Shown in pieces: positions 32,880 to 42,749 of a stretch of DNA of 64,000 nucleotides. Each line of letters opens with the position of its first letter. Position 1 is the first letter of the stretch. The translations under genes were made by a program, and so were the position numbers. Below the pieces are notes generated by a model. The model was not told the origin of the DNA, did not search any database, and saw only the letters and a list, made by a program, of their open reading frames with translations. Source of the stretch: Rhodocyclales bacterium (GTDB lineage: Bacteria; Pseudomonadota; Gammaproteobacteria; Burkholderiales; Rhodocyclaceae); the NCBI GenBank assembly GCA_016235165.1, contig JACRLX010000023.1:1-64000 (forward strand), given 5' to 3'.

Positions 32880-33623
32880 TCAATGCCTGCCCCCCAAACC
32901 GAGGTAAGACTGGATTACTTTCGGGTCGTCGATCAAATCCCGGCACGAACCCTCAAGCGCCACTTCCCCCGTCTCCAGAACATAACCGTAGTCGGCAATT
33001 TGCAACGCGGCGCGAGCATTCTGCTCGACCAGGAGAATCGCCACCCCGCGGTCCTTGAGCGTCGCCACGACGCGGAATATCTCCTTGACGATCAATGGAG
33101 CCAAACCCAGGCTCGGTTCGTCGAGCATCAATAGCCGCGGCTTTGCCATCAGCGCACGCGCCAGCGCCAACATCTGCCGTTCCCCACCCGAGAGCGTGCC
33201 GGCATGCTGATCACGCCGTTCCTTCAGGCGCGGGAAGATCGCAAACACTTCTTCCATGGTATGCAGCTGATCCCGGTCTCCGCCCCGGTAGCGATGGAAG
33301 CAACCCAGCAACAGATTGTCCTCGACACTCATCTCGCCGAACAGGGCACGGGATTCGGGAACCAGATTGACCCCCAGCGACACCATATCCTCGACTTCGG
33401 CGTCGCCGAGCTCCTCGCCGCGGAAGCGCACCACCCCGCGACTGCGCGGCAACACGCCCATCACCGCCGAAAGCATGGTGGTCTTGCCGGCGCCGTTGGG
33501 GCCGATCACGGTGACGATCTGCCCTTCGCCGACGCGAATCCCGACGTGATGCAGGGCTTCGACCTTACCGTAGGAAACACAAAGGTCATCGACTTCGAGT
33601 ACGGGGCACTGGCCTTCCATCAT
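32880..33623 (-). CDS. livF: Branched-chain amino acid-type ABC transporter ATP-binding protein (LivF-like)
   Basis: 247 residues: Walker A 'GPNGAGKTTML' near 41-51, signature 'LSGGERQMLALARAL' near 145, Walker B 'LLMLDEPSLGLAP' near 167 and the switch His replaced region 'LLVEQNARAAL' typical of LivF. Start overlaps the stop of the upstream fused permease-ATPase gene. It pairs with the LivG module for import of branched-chain amino acids or related compounds; substrate not shown. Confidence 0.92.
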   Translation of the reverse strand: MMEGQCPVLEVDDLCVSYGKVEALHHVGIRVGEGQIVTVIGPNGAGKTTMLSAVMGVLPRSRGVVRFRGEELGDAEVEDMVSLGVNLVPESRALFGEMSVEDNLLLGCFHRYRGGDRDQLHTMEEVFAIFPRLKERRDQHAGTLSGGERQMLALARALMAKPRLLMLDEPSLGLAPLIVKEIFRVVATLKDRGVAILLVEQNARAALQIADYGYVLETGEVALEGSCRDLIDDPKVIQSYLGLGGRH

Positions 33624-35410
33624 TCCACCCCGCCGAGATAGGCCTCGATCACCGCCGGATTGCGCTGCACTTCCTCGGGCAGGCCCTCGGCAATCTTTTC
33701 ACCGAACTCCATCACCACCACCCGGTCCGCCAGCCCCATCACGAAATCCATGTCGTGCTCGACCAGCAAGATGCCCATCCCCTCACCGCGCAACTTGCGC
33801 AGCAAATCGGCCAGCGCCTGCTTTTCCATGTAACGCAAACCCGCCGCCGGCTCATCCAGCAACAGCAGGCAGGGATCGGCGCAAAGCGCCCGCGCAATCT
33901 CCAGGGTGCGCTGCTGCCCGAGGGCAAGACTGCCGGCAGCCTCGAACATCGCCGCGCCCAGCCCCACCCGCTCGACCTGCCGCGCCGCCTCAGCCAACAG
34001 CTGGCGCTCCTCCCCTCGTTCGAGACGCAACAGGGCCGGAATGACGCCCTTGCTGCCGCGCAGATGGGCGCCGATGGCCGCGTTCTCCAGCACGCTCATG
34101 GTCGGCAACAGGCGTACGTGCTGGAAGGTCCGGCTCATGCCCAGCCTGGCGATCTCGCGCGAATCCAGCTCGGTCACCACCCGCCCACAAAACAGCACTT
34201 CGCCTTCGGTCGCGCGGTCAACCCCGGAAACACAATTGAACATGGTGGATTTGCCGGCACCATTGGGCCCGATCAGGGCCATGATCTCGCCGGCCTGAAC
34301 AGCAAGGTTCATGTTGTTGTTGGCCACCAGGCCGCCGAAGCGCTTGACCACGTTGCGCGCTTCCAGCAACACCCGTCCCGCTTCGGGCAGGGGCTTGCGC
34401 AGCAGGGCGGCGGCCTCGGGCACAGCACACTGTCGGCCCTGCCAGGGAACCCGCCTGGCCAGAATGGGCCACAGCCCGTCCCTCGCCCGCTGCAGCACGA
34501 AGATCATCAGCAGGCCAAAAACGATCATCTCGAAATTGCCCGAGGCACCCAGCAATTTCGGCAACCAGTCCTGCAGCCATTGCTTGAGCACGGTGATCAC
34601 GCCCGCGCCCAGCACCGCCCCCCAAACGTGGGCAGCACCCCCCAGCACCGCCATGAACAAGTACTCGATGCTCATATTGAGGCTGAAGGGCGTCGGATTG
34701 ACGAAGCGTTGCAGGTGGGCATACAGCCAACCCGAAATGCAGCCGAACAGGGCGGCGATGAGGAAAATCACCACTTTCGAGCGTGCGGTATCGACACCCA
34801 TCGCCTCGGCCATGATCGCACCCCCTTTCAGCGCACGGATGGCGCGCCCTTCGCGGGAATCAAGCAGGTTGATCGTCAGCCACACCGCGAGCAGCACCAC
34901 CACCCAGATCAGGTAATAGAAGTTGCGGTTGTCCTTCATCGGCAAGCCGAACAGGTCGAGCGCCGGAATGCCGGCGATCCCCGTGTGACCACCGAGGAAT
35001 TCTAGGTTGCCGAACAGGAAATACAGGCTGATGCTCCAGGCGATCGTACCCAGCGGCAGATAGTGGCCGGACAGGCGCAAGGTCAGCAAGCCCAACAGCA
35101 GCGCCACCGTCGCCGTCAGGATGATGCCCGCCAGCAGACCCAGCCAGGGTGAGCCGCCGAACATGGCCAGCCCGGCCGGCAGATTGGTCGCCGTGGTCAG
35201 GTAGGCGGTGGCGTATCCACCCAGGCCGACGAAGGCTGCCTGACCGAAGGACATCAGGCCGCCCACGCCGGTAAGCAGCACCAGCCCCACCGCGACGATC
35301 GAATACAGGCCGATGTAGTTCAGCAGCGTGACATGGAATTCGGAGACCAGATGCGGCGCGACCAGCAACACGACGACGAAGCCGGCAAGGAACAGGCGCG
35401 GCGACATCAT
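33620..35410 (-). CDS. Fused LivM permease - LivG ATPase of a branched-chain-type ABC transporter
   Basis: 596 residues. Residues 1-330 are a LivM-type permease ([27 protein letters not shown]). After a linker, residues about 345-596 are a LivG-type ATPase: Walker A '[12 protein letters not shown]', '[22 protein letters not shown]', a signature variant '[15 protein letters not shown]', Walker B '[10 protein letters not shown]' and His in '[15 protein letters not shown]'. LivM and LivG are separate genes in E. coli; fused versions occur in proteobacteria. It overlaps both neighbours by 4 bases. Confidence 0.93.
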   Translation of the reverse strand: MMSPRLFLAGFVVVLLVAPHLVSEFHVTLLNYIGLYSIVAVGLVLLTGVGGLMSFGQAAFVGLGGYATAYLTTATNLPAGLAMFGGSPWLGLLAGIILTATVALLLGLLTLRLSGHYLPLGTIAWSISLYFLFGNLEFLGGHTGIAGIPALDLFGLPMKDNRNFYYLIWVVVLLAVWLTINLLDSREGRAIRALKGGAIMAEAMGVDTARSKVVIFLIAALFGCISGWLYAHLQRFVNPTPFSLNMSIEYLFMAVLGGAAHVWGAVLGAGVITVLKQWLQDWLPKLLGASGNFEMIVFGLLMIFVLQRARDGLWPILARRVPWQGRQCAVPEAAALLRKPLPEAGRVLLEARNVVKRFGGLVANNNMNLAVQAGEIMALIGPNGAGKSTMFNCVSGVDRATEGEVLFCGRVVTELDSREIARLGMSRTFQHVRLLPTMSVLENAAIGAHLRGSKGVIPALLRLERGEERQLLAEAARQVERVGLGAAMFEAAGSLALGQQRTLEIARALCADPCLLLLDEPAAGLRYMEKQALADLLRKLRGEGMGILLVEHDMDFVMGLADRVVVMEFGEKIAEGLPEEVQRNPAVIEAYLGGVE

Positions 35411-36444
35411 TCCTCCTCCTCGACGTGGTGCGTGGTCAGGGAAAGCCAGACCAGCACCGGGATGATCAGGGTGAACACGATCACTTCCTTGAAGGCGGAC
35501 GCCCAGAACGAGGAAAAGGCTTCCAGCAGCCCGACCAGCAATGCGCCCAGCGCCGCCAGCGGATAACTCGACAGGGCGCCGACTATCGCGCCGACGAAGC
35601 CCTTGAGGCCGATCAAAAACCCGGTGTCATAATATACCGTGGTGATCGGCGCGATCAGGATCCCGGAAAAAGCGCCGATCAGCGAAGCCAGCAGAAACGA
35701 GAGCTTGCCCGCCATGACCGTCGAAATCCCCATCAGGCGCGCGCCGGTGCGGTTCATCGCGGTGGCCCGCAGGGCCTTGCCATAGATCGTGCGCTCGAAG
35801 AAAAAGGCCAACACCACGATCAGGCTGAGGCTGGAACCCAGTACCCACAGGGTCTGCGCATTGACCGTCAGCGACCCAAGGCTGAGGCTGCCATCCGAGA
35901 ACGCCGGGGTGCGCGAGCCTTCGGCACCGAAGAAAAGCAGGCCAAGACCGACCATGGCGAAATGCACCCCGACCGCCACGATCAGCAGCACCAGCACACT
36001 GGCTTCCGCCAGCGGCTGGAATGCCAGCCGATAAGTCATCGGCCCCAGCGGAACCACCAGGATCAAGGAAAGGACGACCTGTGCCAGCAGGGGCAACTCA
36101 GCCGGCGTCAGCGCAAAGATCAGCGCAGCGGCAAGGGCCGGATACACCAGGTTCCAGCCGATGATGCGCGGGATCCTGCGCCGCTGCCGGCTGCGGATCG
36201 CGACCACCAGGTCGACCACCGCCACCGCGATGCCGACGCCGATCAACAGCCACAAGGTACCCGGCAGCTTGCCGGCCTGAAAGCTGGCCAGGGTCAAGGC
36301 GCCGTAGGCAACGAACTCGCCCTGGGGAATGAAGATCACCCGGGTGACGGCGAACACCAGCACCAGCGCCAGCGAAAGCAGCGCATAGATGGCACCGTTG
36401 GTGATTCCGTCCTGACCCAGCAACAGCGCTATCTGCAGATCCAT
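35407..36444 (-). CDS. livH: Branched-chain amino acid-type ABC transporter permease (LivH-like)
   Basis: 345 residues, 8 or more membrane helices. '[42 protein letters not shown]' is the typical LivH start, and '[32 protein letters not shown]' the cytoplasmic loop. I chose the ATG at 36444 ([11 protein letters not shown]). An ATG at 36492 would add 16 polar residues; it has AAGGAGGAGG 15 bases upstream, so it remains possible. First gene of a three-gene operon; no substrate-binding protein is present. Confidence 0.92.
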   Translation of the reverse strand: MDLQIALLLGQDGITNGAIYALLSLALVLVFAVTRVIFIPQGEFVAYGALTLASFQAGKLPGTLWLLIGVGIAVAVVDLVVAIRSRQRRRIPRIIGWNLVYPALAAALIFALTPAELPLLAQVVLSLILVVPLGPMTYRLAFQPLAEASVLVLLIVAVGVHFAMVGLGLLFFGAEGSRTPAFSDGSLSLGSLTVNAQTLWVLGSSLSLIVVLAFFFERTIYGKALRATAMNRTGARLMGISTVMAGKLSFLLASLIGAFSGILIAPITTVYYDTGFLIGLKGFVGAIVGALSSYPLAALGALLVGLLEAFSSFWASAFKEVIVFTLIIPVLVWLSLTTHHVEEEE

Positions 36445-36636
36445 GCGTCCGCTTTCAGTTTTGCCATCACGGGCTGGCGTGCCAGCCGTCATTCAGCCGC
36501 CCCGCCAACCTCCTCCTTGCAGGCGCTGCGTATCGCCCGCGGCGCGGAATTCCTTGCCCCGCGCTTCATTGCCGACAACAACCGGCGTTTTCAATGTGCC
36601 GTTCAGTGTACCGTATACAAACCAACCACCACGAAA

Positions 36637-37404
36637 TCAGGTGACGAAGATGTCCCAGCCGAGACGGGCCATCAGCACGGCCGCCACCGCCACGAACGCA
36701 CCGCGCACAAAACCGCTGCCGTGGCGCAATGCCAGCCGCGAACCGAGCATGGCGCCAAGAATGTTGAAGGCAGCCATGCCGAATCCGATCGCCCACAGCA
36801 CATGTCCGTTGGGCACGAAATAGGCGAGCGCGGCAGCATTGGTCGAAAAGTTCACCACCTTGGCCGCGCCGGAGGCGTGGAGGAAATCCAGGCGAAACCA
36901 GCGCACCAATGCGAATATCATGAAGCTGCCAGCACCGGGGCCGAAGAATCCGTCATAGAAACCCAGCACGGCGCCAACGAGCAGGGCCAGCCGCCGCTCC
37001 CGGCCGGGCTCCAGCCGGGGTCCGGCAATGGAACCGAATTCGGGCCGCGACACGGTGTACAGCAATACCAGCAGCAACAACAACAGTACTAGGGGCCGCA
37101 CCACTTCCCTGGGCAGCCAGGACACCGCGGCGGCGCCGCCCAGCGAAAAGACAAATGCCGCGGCGGCCGCCGGCAAGGCCAGGCCCCAGGGCAAGGCGAT
37201 TCTTCTGGCATAGCGCAAGGCGGCGTTTCCGGTACCGAAGATGCTTGCCAGCTTGTTGGTTCCGAATACCGCAGCCGGCGCCTGCTCCGGCAAGGCCACC
37301 AGCAGCGTCGGCACCTGGATCAGGCCGCCACCGCCCGCCACCGCATCGATGAAGCCGGCAAACAAGGCCGCCAACAGCAGCAGGACGATATCGATTTCGG
37401 CCAC
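36637..37404 (-). CDS. TauE/SafE family sulfite/anion permease
   Basis: 255 residues with about eight membrane helices and the two repeated family motifs 'GFIDAVAGGGGLIQVP...FGTNKLASIFGTGNAALRY' and 'GFYDGFFGPGAGSFMIFAL...AAKVVNFSTNAAAL'. The family moves sulfite, sulfonates or other organic anions across the inner membrane. It lies 9 bases after mnmE, so it may be read through from the rpmH operon. Confidence 0.9.
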   Translation of the reverse strand: MAEIDIVLLLLAALFAGFIDAVAGGGGLIQVPTLLVALPEQAPAAVFGTNKLASIFGTGNAALRYARRIALPWGLALPAAAAAFVFSLGGAAAVSWLPREVVRPLVLLLLLLVLLYTVSRPEFGSIAGPRLEPGRERRLALLVGAVLGFYDGFFGPGAGSFMIFALVRWFRLDFLHASGAAKVVNFSTNAAALAYFVPNGHVLWAIGFGMAAFNILGAMLGSRLALRHGSGFVRGAFVAVAAVLMARLGWDIFVT

Positions 37405-37413
37405 GAACGCGGC

Positions 37414-38754
37414 CTACTTGCCAATGCAGAAGCGGGAAAAAATCTCGCCCAGCAGATCGTCGGCGGTGAACTCGCCGGTGATCGTCGCCAATGCCTCCTG
37501 CGCCAGGCGCAGCTCCTCGGCACACAGCTCGATCTCGCCCAGTCGCCGTTCCGCCAGCGCCGACTTTTCACTGGCCAGGGTCAGCGCGGCCAGATGACGC
37601 TCGCGCGCCAGCACCGCATCCTCTCCCCGTCCTTGCCAGCCGGCCACGCGCAGCAGTTCGTCATGCAGCAGGCCGATTCCCGCTCCCGTCTTGGCCGACA
37701 GCCGAAGCCTGACGCAAGCCGTGCCCGCCTCCCGGCCGGGCGCCAATCCCGCCAGGTCGCACTTGTTTTCGACCACGATGCGCTCGACGTCCCTTGGCAG
37801 CCCGGCCGCGATCGCACGATCACCACCGGTTTCTCCGCTGCGCGCGTCAAGCAGCTGCAGCACCACGTCGGCGCGCTCGATTTCACGCCAGGCGCGCTCG
37901 ACACCGATCTTTTCCACCACGTCGTCGGTATCGCGCAAGCCGGCGGTATCGATCACATGCATCGGTATGCCTTCGATCTGGATCGCCTCGCGCAATACGT
38001 CCCGCGTCGTGCCCGCGACCTCGGTAACGATCGCCCTGTCCTCCCCGGAGAGGCGATTCAGCAAGGAAGACTTGCCGACATTGGGCAAACCTGCCAGCAC
38101 CACATGCAGGCCGGAACGCAGCCTGCTGCCGGCGCGCGCGCGCGTGATCAAGGCGCCAAGCCCGGCCCGCAACGCGCCGAGCCGGGCGGCGACATCGGCC
38201 TCGCGCAGGATATCAACCTCCTCCTCGGGGAAATCCAGCGCCGCCTCGACGCGCATGCGCAGATCGATCAGGCGCTCGACCAACCCATGCACCTCGCGTG
38301 AGAACTCGCCGGACAGCGAGCGCATCGCCGAACGGGCTGCGGCTGCGGTTTCCGCCTCGATCAGGTCGGCAACAGCCTCTGCCTGCACCAGGTCGATCTT
38401 GTCGTTAAGGTAAGCGCGTCGGGAAAATTCGCCCGGATCGGCCAGGCGGGCGCCCAGTTCCAGGCAGCGCGCCAGCAGCATCTGCATCACTACCGGCCCT
38501 CCGTGGCCCTGCAGTTCCAGCACGTCTTCGCCGGTGAATGAACCCGGAGCAGGGAAATAGAGCAGCAGACCGCGATCGAGGACGACACCGTCCGCCGCCA
38601 GAAAACTGCTCAGCACCGCGCGCCTCGGCTCGACCGCCCTATCGGTCAATTCGCGCGCAAAATCCCCCAGCCGGGTACCCGATACCCGCACCACGCCGAT
38701 CCCCCCTCGACCGGGCGGGGTCGCGATTGCCGCGATGGTATCGGAGCGAGCCAC
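37414..38754 (-). CDS. mnmE: tRNA modification GTPase MnmE (TrmE)
   Basis: 446 residues: N-terminal folate-binding domain starting '[22 protein letters not shown]', a G domain inserted in a helical domain with '[16 protein letters not shown]' near 222, 'DTAGLRDT' and 'NKCDL', and the invariant C-terminal CIGK. With MnmG it modifies U34. A perfect dispersed repeat encodes E-K-S-A-L-A-E-R-R in the helical domain near residue 400 without obvious length change against E. coli MnmE as I remember it. It follows yidC. Confidence 0.97.
   Translation of the reverse strand: MARSDTIAAIATPPGRGGIGVVRVSGTRLGDFARELTDRAVEPRRAVLSSFLAADGVVLDRGLLLYFPAPGSFTGEDVLELQGHGGPVVMQMLLARCLELGARLADPGEFSRRAYLNDKIDLVQAEAVADLIEAETAAAARSAMRSLSGEFSREVHGLVERLIDLRMRVEAALDFPEEEVDILREADVAARLGALRAGLGALITRARAGSRLRSGLHVVLAGLPNVGKSSLLNRLSGEDRAIVTEVAGTTRDVLREAIQIEGIPMHVIDTAGLRDTDDVVEKIGVERAWREIERADVVLQLLDARSGETGGDRAIAAGLPRDVERIVVENKCDLAGLAPGREAGTACVRLRLSAKTGAGIGLLHDELLRVAGWQGRGEDAVLARERHLAALTLASEKSALAERRLGEIELCAEELRLAQEALATITGEFTADDLLGEIFSRFCIGK
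37544..37565 (-). repeat. Dispersed bipartite repeat, copy 9 (inside mnmE)
   Basis: Perfect core with spacer GGA, sense to mnmE, with the AAA flank. It replaces rather than lengthens a helix of the protein. Confidence 0.85.
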
Positions 38755-38778
38755 CCGCGGCCCGAGCGAATCGTCGGC

Positions 38779-40398
38779 CTACTTGCCCTCACCCGCCTCG
38801 ATCAGGCGGGTGATCTGCCATTGCTGGGCGATCGAGAGGATGTTGTTCACCGTCCAGTAGAGCACCAGACCCGCCGGGAACCAGAGGAACATGAAGGTGA
38901 ATATGATCGGCATCATCAGCATCACTTTGGCCTGTATGGGATCGGGGGGCGTCGGATTGAGCTTGGTCTGGATGAACATGGTGGCGCCCATGATCAGCGG
39001 CAGCACGTAATAGGGATCCTTGACCGAGAGGTCGGTGATCCAGCCCAGCCACGGCGCATTGCGCATTTCGACCGTGCCCAAAAGCACCCAGTAGAGCGCG
39101 ATGAACACCGGAATCTGCACCAGCACGGGCAAACAGCCGCCCAGCGGATTCACCTTCTCGCGCTTGTAGAGCGCCATCATTTCCTGATTCAGGCGCTGCT
39201 TGTCGTCGCCATAGGTTTCCTTGAGCTTCATCAGCTTCGGCGTCAGCACGCGCATCTTGGCCATCGACTTGTAGCTGGCGGCCGACAGCGGAAAAAATGC
39301 CAGCTTGAGCAACACGGTCAGGCCGATGATGGCCCAGCCCCAGTTGCTGACCAGCTTGTGGATCGCACCCAGCACCCAGAACAGGGGCGCGGCAATCACC
39401 GTCAACCAGCCGTAATCGACCACCAGATCGAGGCCCGGCGCGATCTTTTCCAGCTTGTCCTGTTCCTGCGGGCCGGCATACAGAGTAATCGTGCTCTTCC
39501 CGTCTGCCGCGACCGGCAGGATCACCCCCGCGGAATACAGGTCATTTCCCACCTTGCGCATGTAGAACTCGCGCGCCACACCCGGCGCCGGCAGCCAGGC
39601 GGATACGAAATAGTGCTGAACCATCGCCAGCCAGCCGTTATCCGCCTTCTGGGAAAACTTGGCCTTGTTTTTGTCGATGTCGGCGAACTCGACCTTCTGG
39701 AATTTCTCGGCATCGGTATAGACGGCCGGTCCGGTGAAGGTGACCACACCCATCATCATCGAGTTGCTCTGACCATCGGCCGGCTTGCCGTCTCGGGTGA
39801 TCTGGTAATAGGCATGGGCGCCGGGCTTGGCGCCTTCATGCCGCACCTCGATCTGGTAACTGCCGCGACGGAAGACGTATGTTTTGGCCAGCTTCGAGCC
39901 ATCGGCTGCCATCGCCTCAAGACGCAGCTCAAGCTTGTCATCGCCGTCCTTGAGCTTCTGTTCGCCTGGCGCCAGCTTCCATTCGCTCTTGTGATTGGGC
40001 AAGCCCTCGCCAATGACACCGGACTGCGCCTGATAAACATGCTTGCCGCCGTTGTCGAACAAGACAAAATTCCTGGTCTTGTCCTCGGTGTCCCCGTGCT
40101 TGACCAGTTCGAGGCGGACGATGTCACCCCCGCGTGAGGAAATTTCGGCCAGATACAGGTCGGTACGCACCTTGGCTATTGCTCCGTCGGGCTGCAGCGC
40201 CGGGTTGGCGACCGGCACTACCGGCGTGCCGGCACTTGTCGTCGGGGTCGGCACGGCACCCGCCGCAGCCGGCGCGGAACTCGTCACGGAGGCGACCGCG
40301 GGCGCCTTGGGCATGTTCTGCCTCTGCCAGGCATCCCAAAGCATGATCAGCGAAAAGCTGAACACCAGAAGCAGCATCAGTCGTCGGTTATCCATCAC
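38779..40398 (-). CDS. yidC: Membrane protein insertase YidC
   Basis: 539 residues: N-terminal anchor (MDNRRLMLLLVFSFSLIMLWDAWQ), Pro/Ala linker, a periplasmic beta domain (about 75-320) and the conserved insertase core with 'GWAIIGLTVLLKLAFFPLSAASYKSMAKMR' and 'NPLGGCLPVLVQIPVFIALYWVLL'. It inserts inner-membrane proteins, alone or with Sec, including Fo subunit c. In the conserved rpmH-rnpA-yidD-yidC-mnmE order. Confidence 0.97.
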   Translation of the reverse strand: MMDNRRLMLLLVFSFSLIMLWDAWQRQNMPKAPAVASVTSSAPAAAGAVPTPTTSAGTPVVPVANPALQPDGAIAKVRTDLYLAEISSRGGDIVRLELVKHGDTEDKTRNFVLFDNGGKHVYQAQSGVIGEGLPNHKSEWKLAPGEQKLKDGDDKLELRLEAMAADGSKLAKTYVFRRGSYQIEVRHEGAKPGAHAYYQITRDGKPADGQSNSMMMGVVTFTGPAVYTDAEKFQKVEFADIDKNKAKFSQKADNGWLAMVQHYFVSAWLPAPGVAREFYMRKVGNDLYSAGVILPVAADGKSTITLYAGPQEQDKLEKIAPGLDLVVDYGWLTVIAAPLFWVLGAIHKLVSNWGWAIIGLTVLLKLAFFPLSAASYKSMAKMRVLTPKLMKLKETYGDDKQRLNQEMMALYKREKVNPLGGCLPVLVQIPVFIALYWVLLGTVEMRNAPWLGWITDLSVKDPYYVLPLIMGATMFIQTKLNPTPPDPIQAKVMLMMPIIFTFMFLWFPAGLVLYWTVNNILSIAQQWQITRLIEAGEGK

Positions 40399-40486
40399 TG
40401 TCTCGGCGGAGGATCTTTGTTATCGGGCTTGGAAGTCAAATTGCGCAAACTGCTGGTCTCGGGCAGGCAAACAAGCGGACTACATT

Positions 40487-40708
40487 TCAGGGAACTGGAT
40501 CATACCCGCCCGGATGCCATGGATGACAGCGACCGACACGGCGCATGCCAAGCCAAAGCCCGCGCACGGGCCCATGCTTTTCCAAAGCCTCCATCGCGTA
40601 CTCCGAGCAGCTTGGGAAAAACCGACACCGATTGCCAAGCATGGGACTGATCGCCAACTGGTAGGCGCGAATCAACCAGACCAGCGGCCGCACGAGGACC
40701 GACCTCAT
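40487..40708 (-). CDS. yidD: Membrane protein insertion efficiency factor YidD
   Basis: 73 residues with the family signature '[29 protein letters not shown]' and '[15 protein letters not shown]'. The three conserved cysteines are present. It acts with YidC at the inner membrane. The ATG at 40708 overlaps the rnpA stop by 4 bases; a longer frame upstream is just rnpA sequence in another frame. Confidence 0.95.
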   Translation of the reverse strand: MRSVLVRPLVWLIRAYQLAISPMLGNRCRFFPSCSEYAMEALEKHGPVRGLWLGMRRVGRCHPWHPGGYDPVP

Positions 40709-41112
40709 GCGCCAGGCGTTCCCAGACGTCGAAGCAAGGCCTCGATTTCGCCACGCCACAGTCTGCGTTGCTGGTCGAATTCGGCGGAAGTTTTGCTCAC
40801 TCGACGCTTCAATCGCAGTACCACGTCACAGGGTCTCAAAGGCAACTGGCGAAAGGTTTCGCGACCTTGACGCTTGATGGCATTGCGCAAACTTGCGGCT
40901 GCCGCCAAGCGTTTGGGTATCACCAATCCCAAACGCGGCACCGACAGATCATCCTTGTCCAGGAAGTGGAGGTCGAAGGTTTCGCCCTTGACCACCTTGC
41001 GCGCGGAAAGTACTGCGGCAAATTCCTGCGGCTTGTGAAGCCGCCGACCCTTGCTAAACCGGGGGCCGGAATCAGACGCCGAGGCGATGGCGACCCTTGG
41101 CACGGCGCGCAC
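40705..41112 (-). CDS. rnpA: Ribonuclease P protein component
   Basis: Up to 135 residues, with '[28 protein letters not shown]', the RNR-type RNA-binding motif of RnpA, and 'FDLHFL'. It aids the P RNA in tRNA 5' processing. There is no ATG or other start codon between the rpmH stop and the conserved RFSKGRRL block: the only in-frame starts are GTGs at 41112 and 41103, both inside rpmH. So the start must overlap rpmH by 32-41 bases unless a rare codon is used. Confidence 0.9.
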   Translation of the reverse strand: MRAVPRVAIASASDSGPRFSKGRRLHKPQEFAAVLSARKVVKGETFDLHFLDKDDLSVPRLGLVIPKRLAAAASLRNAIKRQGRETFRQLPLRPCDVVLRLKRRVSKTSAEFDQQRRLWRGEIEALLRRLGTPGA

Positions 41113-41206
41113 GAATCACGGCACGACCACCACGGGTACGCATGCGTACGAGAAATCCGTGGGTGCGCTTGCGGCGCACGACCGAAGGCTGATAAGTGCG
41201 TTTCAT
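41072..41206 (-). CDS. rpmH: 50S ribosomal protein L34
   Basis: 44 residues: [20 protein letters not shown], then [20 protein letters not shown] and RLGV. This is a full-length, standard L34, very basic, and too short to appear in most length-filtered gene lists. AGGGGAA precedes the ATG. First gene of the operon that runs rpmH-rnpA-yidD-yidC-mnmE, from a near-consensus promoter. Confidence 0.98.
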   Translation of the reverse strand: MKRTYQPSVVRRKRTHGFLVRMRTRGGRAVIRARRAKGRHRLGV

Positions 41207-41237
41207 GACAATTCCCCTGATTCAAGAAAAACCGCAG

Positions 41238-41266
41238 ATTACAGCCGGTTACGGTGATTTTGTCAA
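41238..41266 (-). promoter_or_regulatory. Sigma70 promoter of the rpmH operon
   Basis: TTGACA (41266-41261), 17-base spacer, TGTAAT (41243-41238) on the minus strand, 32 bases from the rpmH start codon. Confidence 0.8.
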
Positions 41267-41285
41267 GATTGTCGGGCGATCCGGC

Positions 41286-41294
41286 TGTGGATAA
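41286..41294 (-). promoter_or_regulatory. DnaA box upstream of dnaA
   Basis: TTATCCACA on the minus strand, a perfect DnaA box in the rpmH-dnaA divergent region. It lies about 20 bases upstream of the rpmH -35 and 97 bases upstream of the dnaA start, so it may mediate DnaA autoregulation. Confidence 0.75.
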
Positions 41295-41390
41295 CTTTTA
41301 AGCGACGCGATAGAATCCCTCCCTTGACGAGCAAGACTATCAACAAAAAAACGGCCATCCAAAAACCGTTCGCGCTTATTCCTATTGCAC

Positions 41391-42749
41391 ATGAATGACT
41401 TTTGGTCAGCCTGCCTGAATCGCTTTGAGCGCGAGTTGCCTGCCCAGCAGTTCAACACCTGGATCAAGGGCCTGCAACTTGAGGAGGACATCGGCGAAGG
41501 TCAGTTTCGACTGGTGGCTCCGAACCGGTTTGTGATGCAGTGGGTGCGCGAGCGCTATCTGACCCAGATAGAAGCACTGGGCAAAGAATTCTTTTCGACA
41601 CCCATCAACATCGCCATGGGGGTAGCCGAGTCAGCCCCCGAATCCGTGTCCGTGAGCGAAGACCACGTGCTTCCGCCAATTCAGCCGGCAGCCGAGGCCA
41701 GAAAGGCTGTCGCCGATCCGGCTTACGAAAAAACGCGGTTGAATGCCGACTTTACCTTTGACACCCTAGTCACCGGTCGCGCCAACGATCTGGCCCGGGC
41801 TGCCGCCCAGCAAGTGGCAATGAATCCCGGGGTTTCCTACAACCCGCTGTTCATCTACGGTGGCGTCGGTTTGGGCAAGACGCACCTGATCCATGCCATC
41901 GGCAACGCCATCTTTGGCGCCGATCCCAACATGGAGGTTCGCTACGTCCATGCCGAAGATTATTTTTCCGATGTGGTCAAGGCCTTTCAGCAAAATTCCC
42001 GCGAAGCCTTCAAACAATACTACCGCTCCCTTGACCTGCTCCTGATCGACGATATCCAGTTTTTCAACCGCAAGGACCGCACCCAGGAAGAATTCTTCTA
42101 TGCCTTCAACTCCCTGGTCGAGGCAAAAAAGCAGATCATCATCACCTGCGATACCTATCCCAAGGACGTTCAGGGCCTTGAGGAGCGCTTGGTATCGCGT
42201 TTCGACTGGGGCCTGACGGTCGCCATCGAACCACCCGAACTCGAAATGCGCATCGCCATCCTGCGAAAAAAGGCCGAGGCCGAAGACATAGTTGTTTCCG
42301 ATGATGTCGCCTTCCTGATTGCCAAGAATCTGCGCTCCAACGTGCGCGAACTCGAAGGCGCCCTGAACCGCGTAGTCGCTTACGCGCGCTTTCACGGTCG
42401 CGAAATCGGACTCGACGTCGCCAAGGAAGCCTTGCGCGACATCATCGGTGCCACCAATCGGCAGATCTCGATGGAACTGGTACAGAAAACCGTTTCCGAC
42501 TACTACAAGATCAAGGTAGCCGACATGTTCTCGCAAAAGAGAACGCGCGCCATCGCCCGTCCCCGGCAGGTAGCCATGTGGCTGGCCAGGGAACTGACCA
42601 CGCATAGTCTTCCGGAAATAGGCGACGCCTTCGGTGGCCGCGACCACACGACGGTGCTGCATGCCTGTCGCACCATTATCGATCTTCGAACCAAGGATGG
42701 ACGACTGAACAACGACCTTCACATTCTGGTGCAGACCATCAAGGGATAA
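41391..42749 (+). CDS. dnaA: Chromosomal replication initiator DnaA
   Basis: 452 residues: domain I 'DFWSACLNRFERELPAQQFNTWI', a linker, AAA+ domain III with Walker A 'GGVGLGKTHL' near 160, Walker B 'LLLIDDIQFF' near 220, and domain IV with the DnaA signature 'GDAFGGRDHTTVLHA'. It opens oriC. I chose the ATG at 41391 because it gives MNDFWSACL; a TTG two codons upstream is also in frame. DnaA boxes lie on both sides of the gene. Confidence 0.98.
   Translation: MNDFWSACLNRFERELPAQQFNTWIKGLQLEEDIGEGQFRLVAPNRFVMQWVRERYLTQIEALGKEFFSTPINIAMGVAESAPESVSVSEDHVLPPIQPAAEARKAVADPAYEKTRLNADFTFDTLVTGRANDLARAAAQQVAMNPGVSYNPLFIYGGVGLGKTHLIHAIGNAIFGADPNMEVRYVHAEDYFSDVVKAFQQNSREAFKQYYRSLDLLLIDDIQFFNRKDRTQEEFFYAFNSLVEAKKQIIITCDTYPKDVQGLEERLVSRFDWGLTVAIEPPELEMRIAILRKKAEAEDIVVSDDVAFLIAKNLRSNVRELEGALNRVVAYARFHGREIGLDVAKEALRDIIGATNRQISMELVQKTVSDYYKIKVADMFSQKRTRAIARPRQVAMWLARELTTHSLPEIGDAFGGRDHTTVLHACRTIIDLRTKDGRLNNDLHILVQTIKG

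Noticed and set aside
41348..41372. Possible attenuator hairpin in the dnaA leader (AACGG/CCGTT)
   Set aside because: The stem is only five base pairs with a long loop and no T run.
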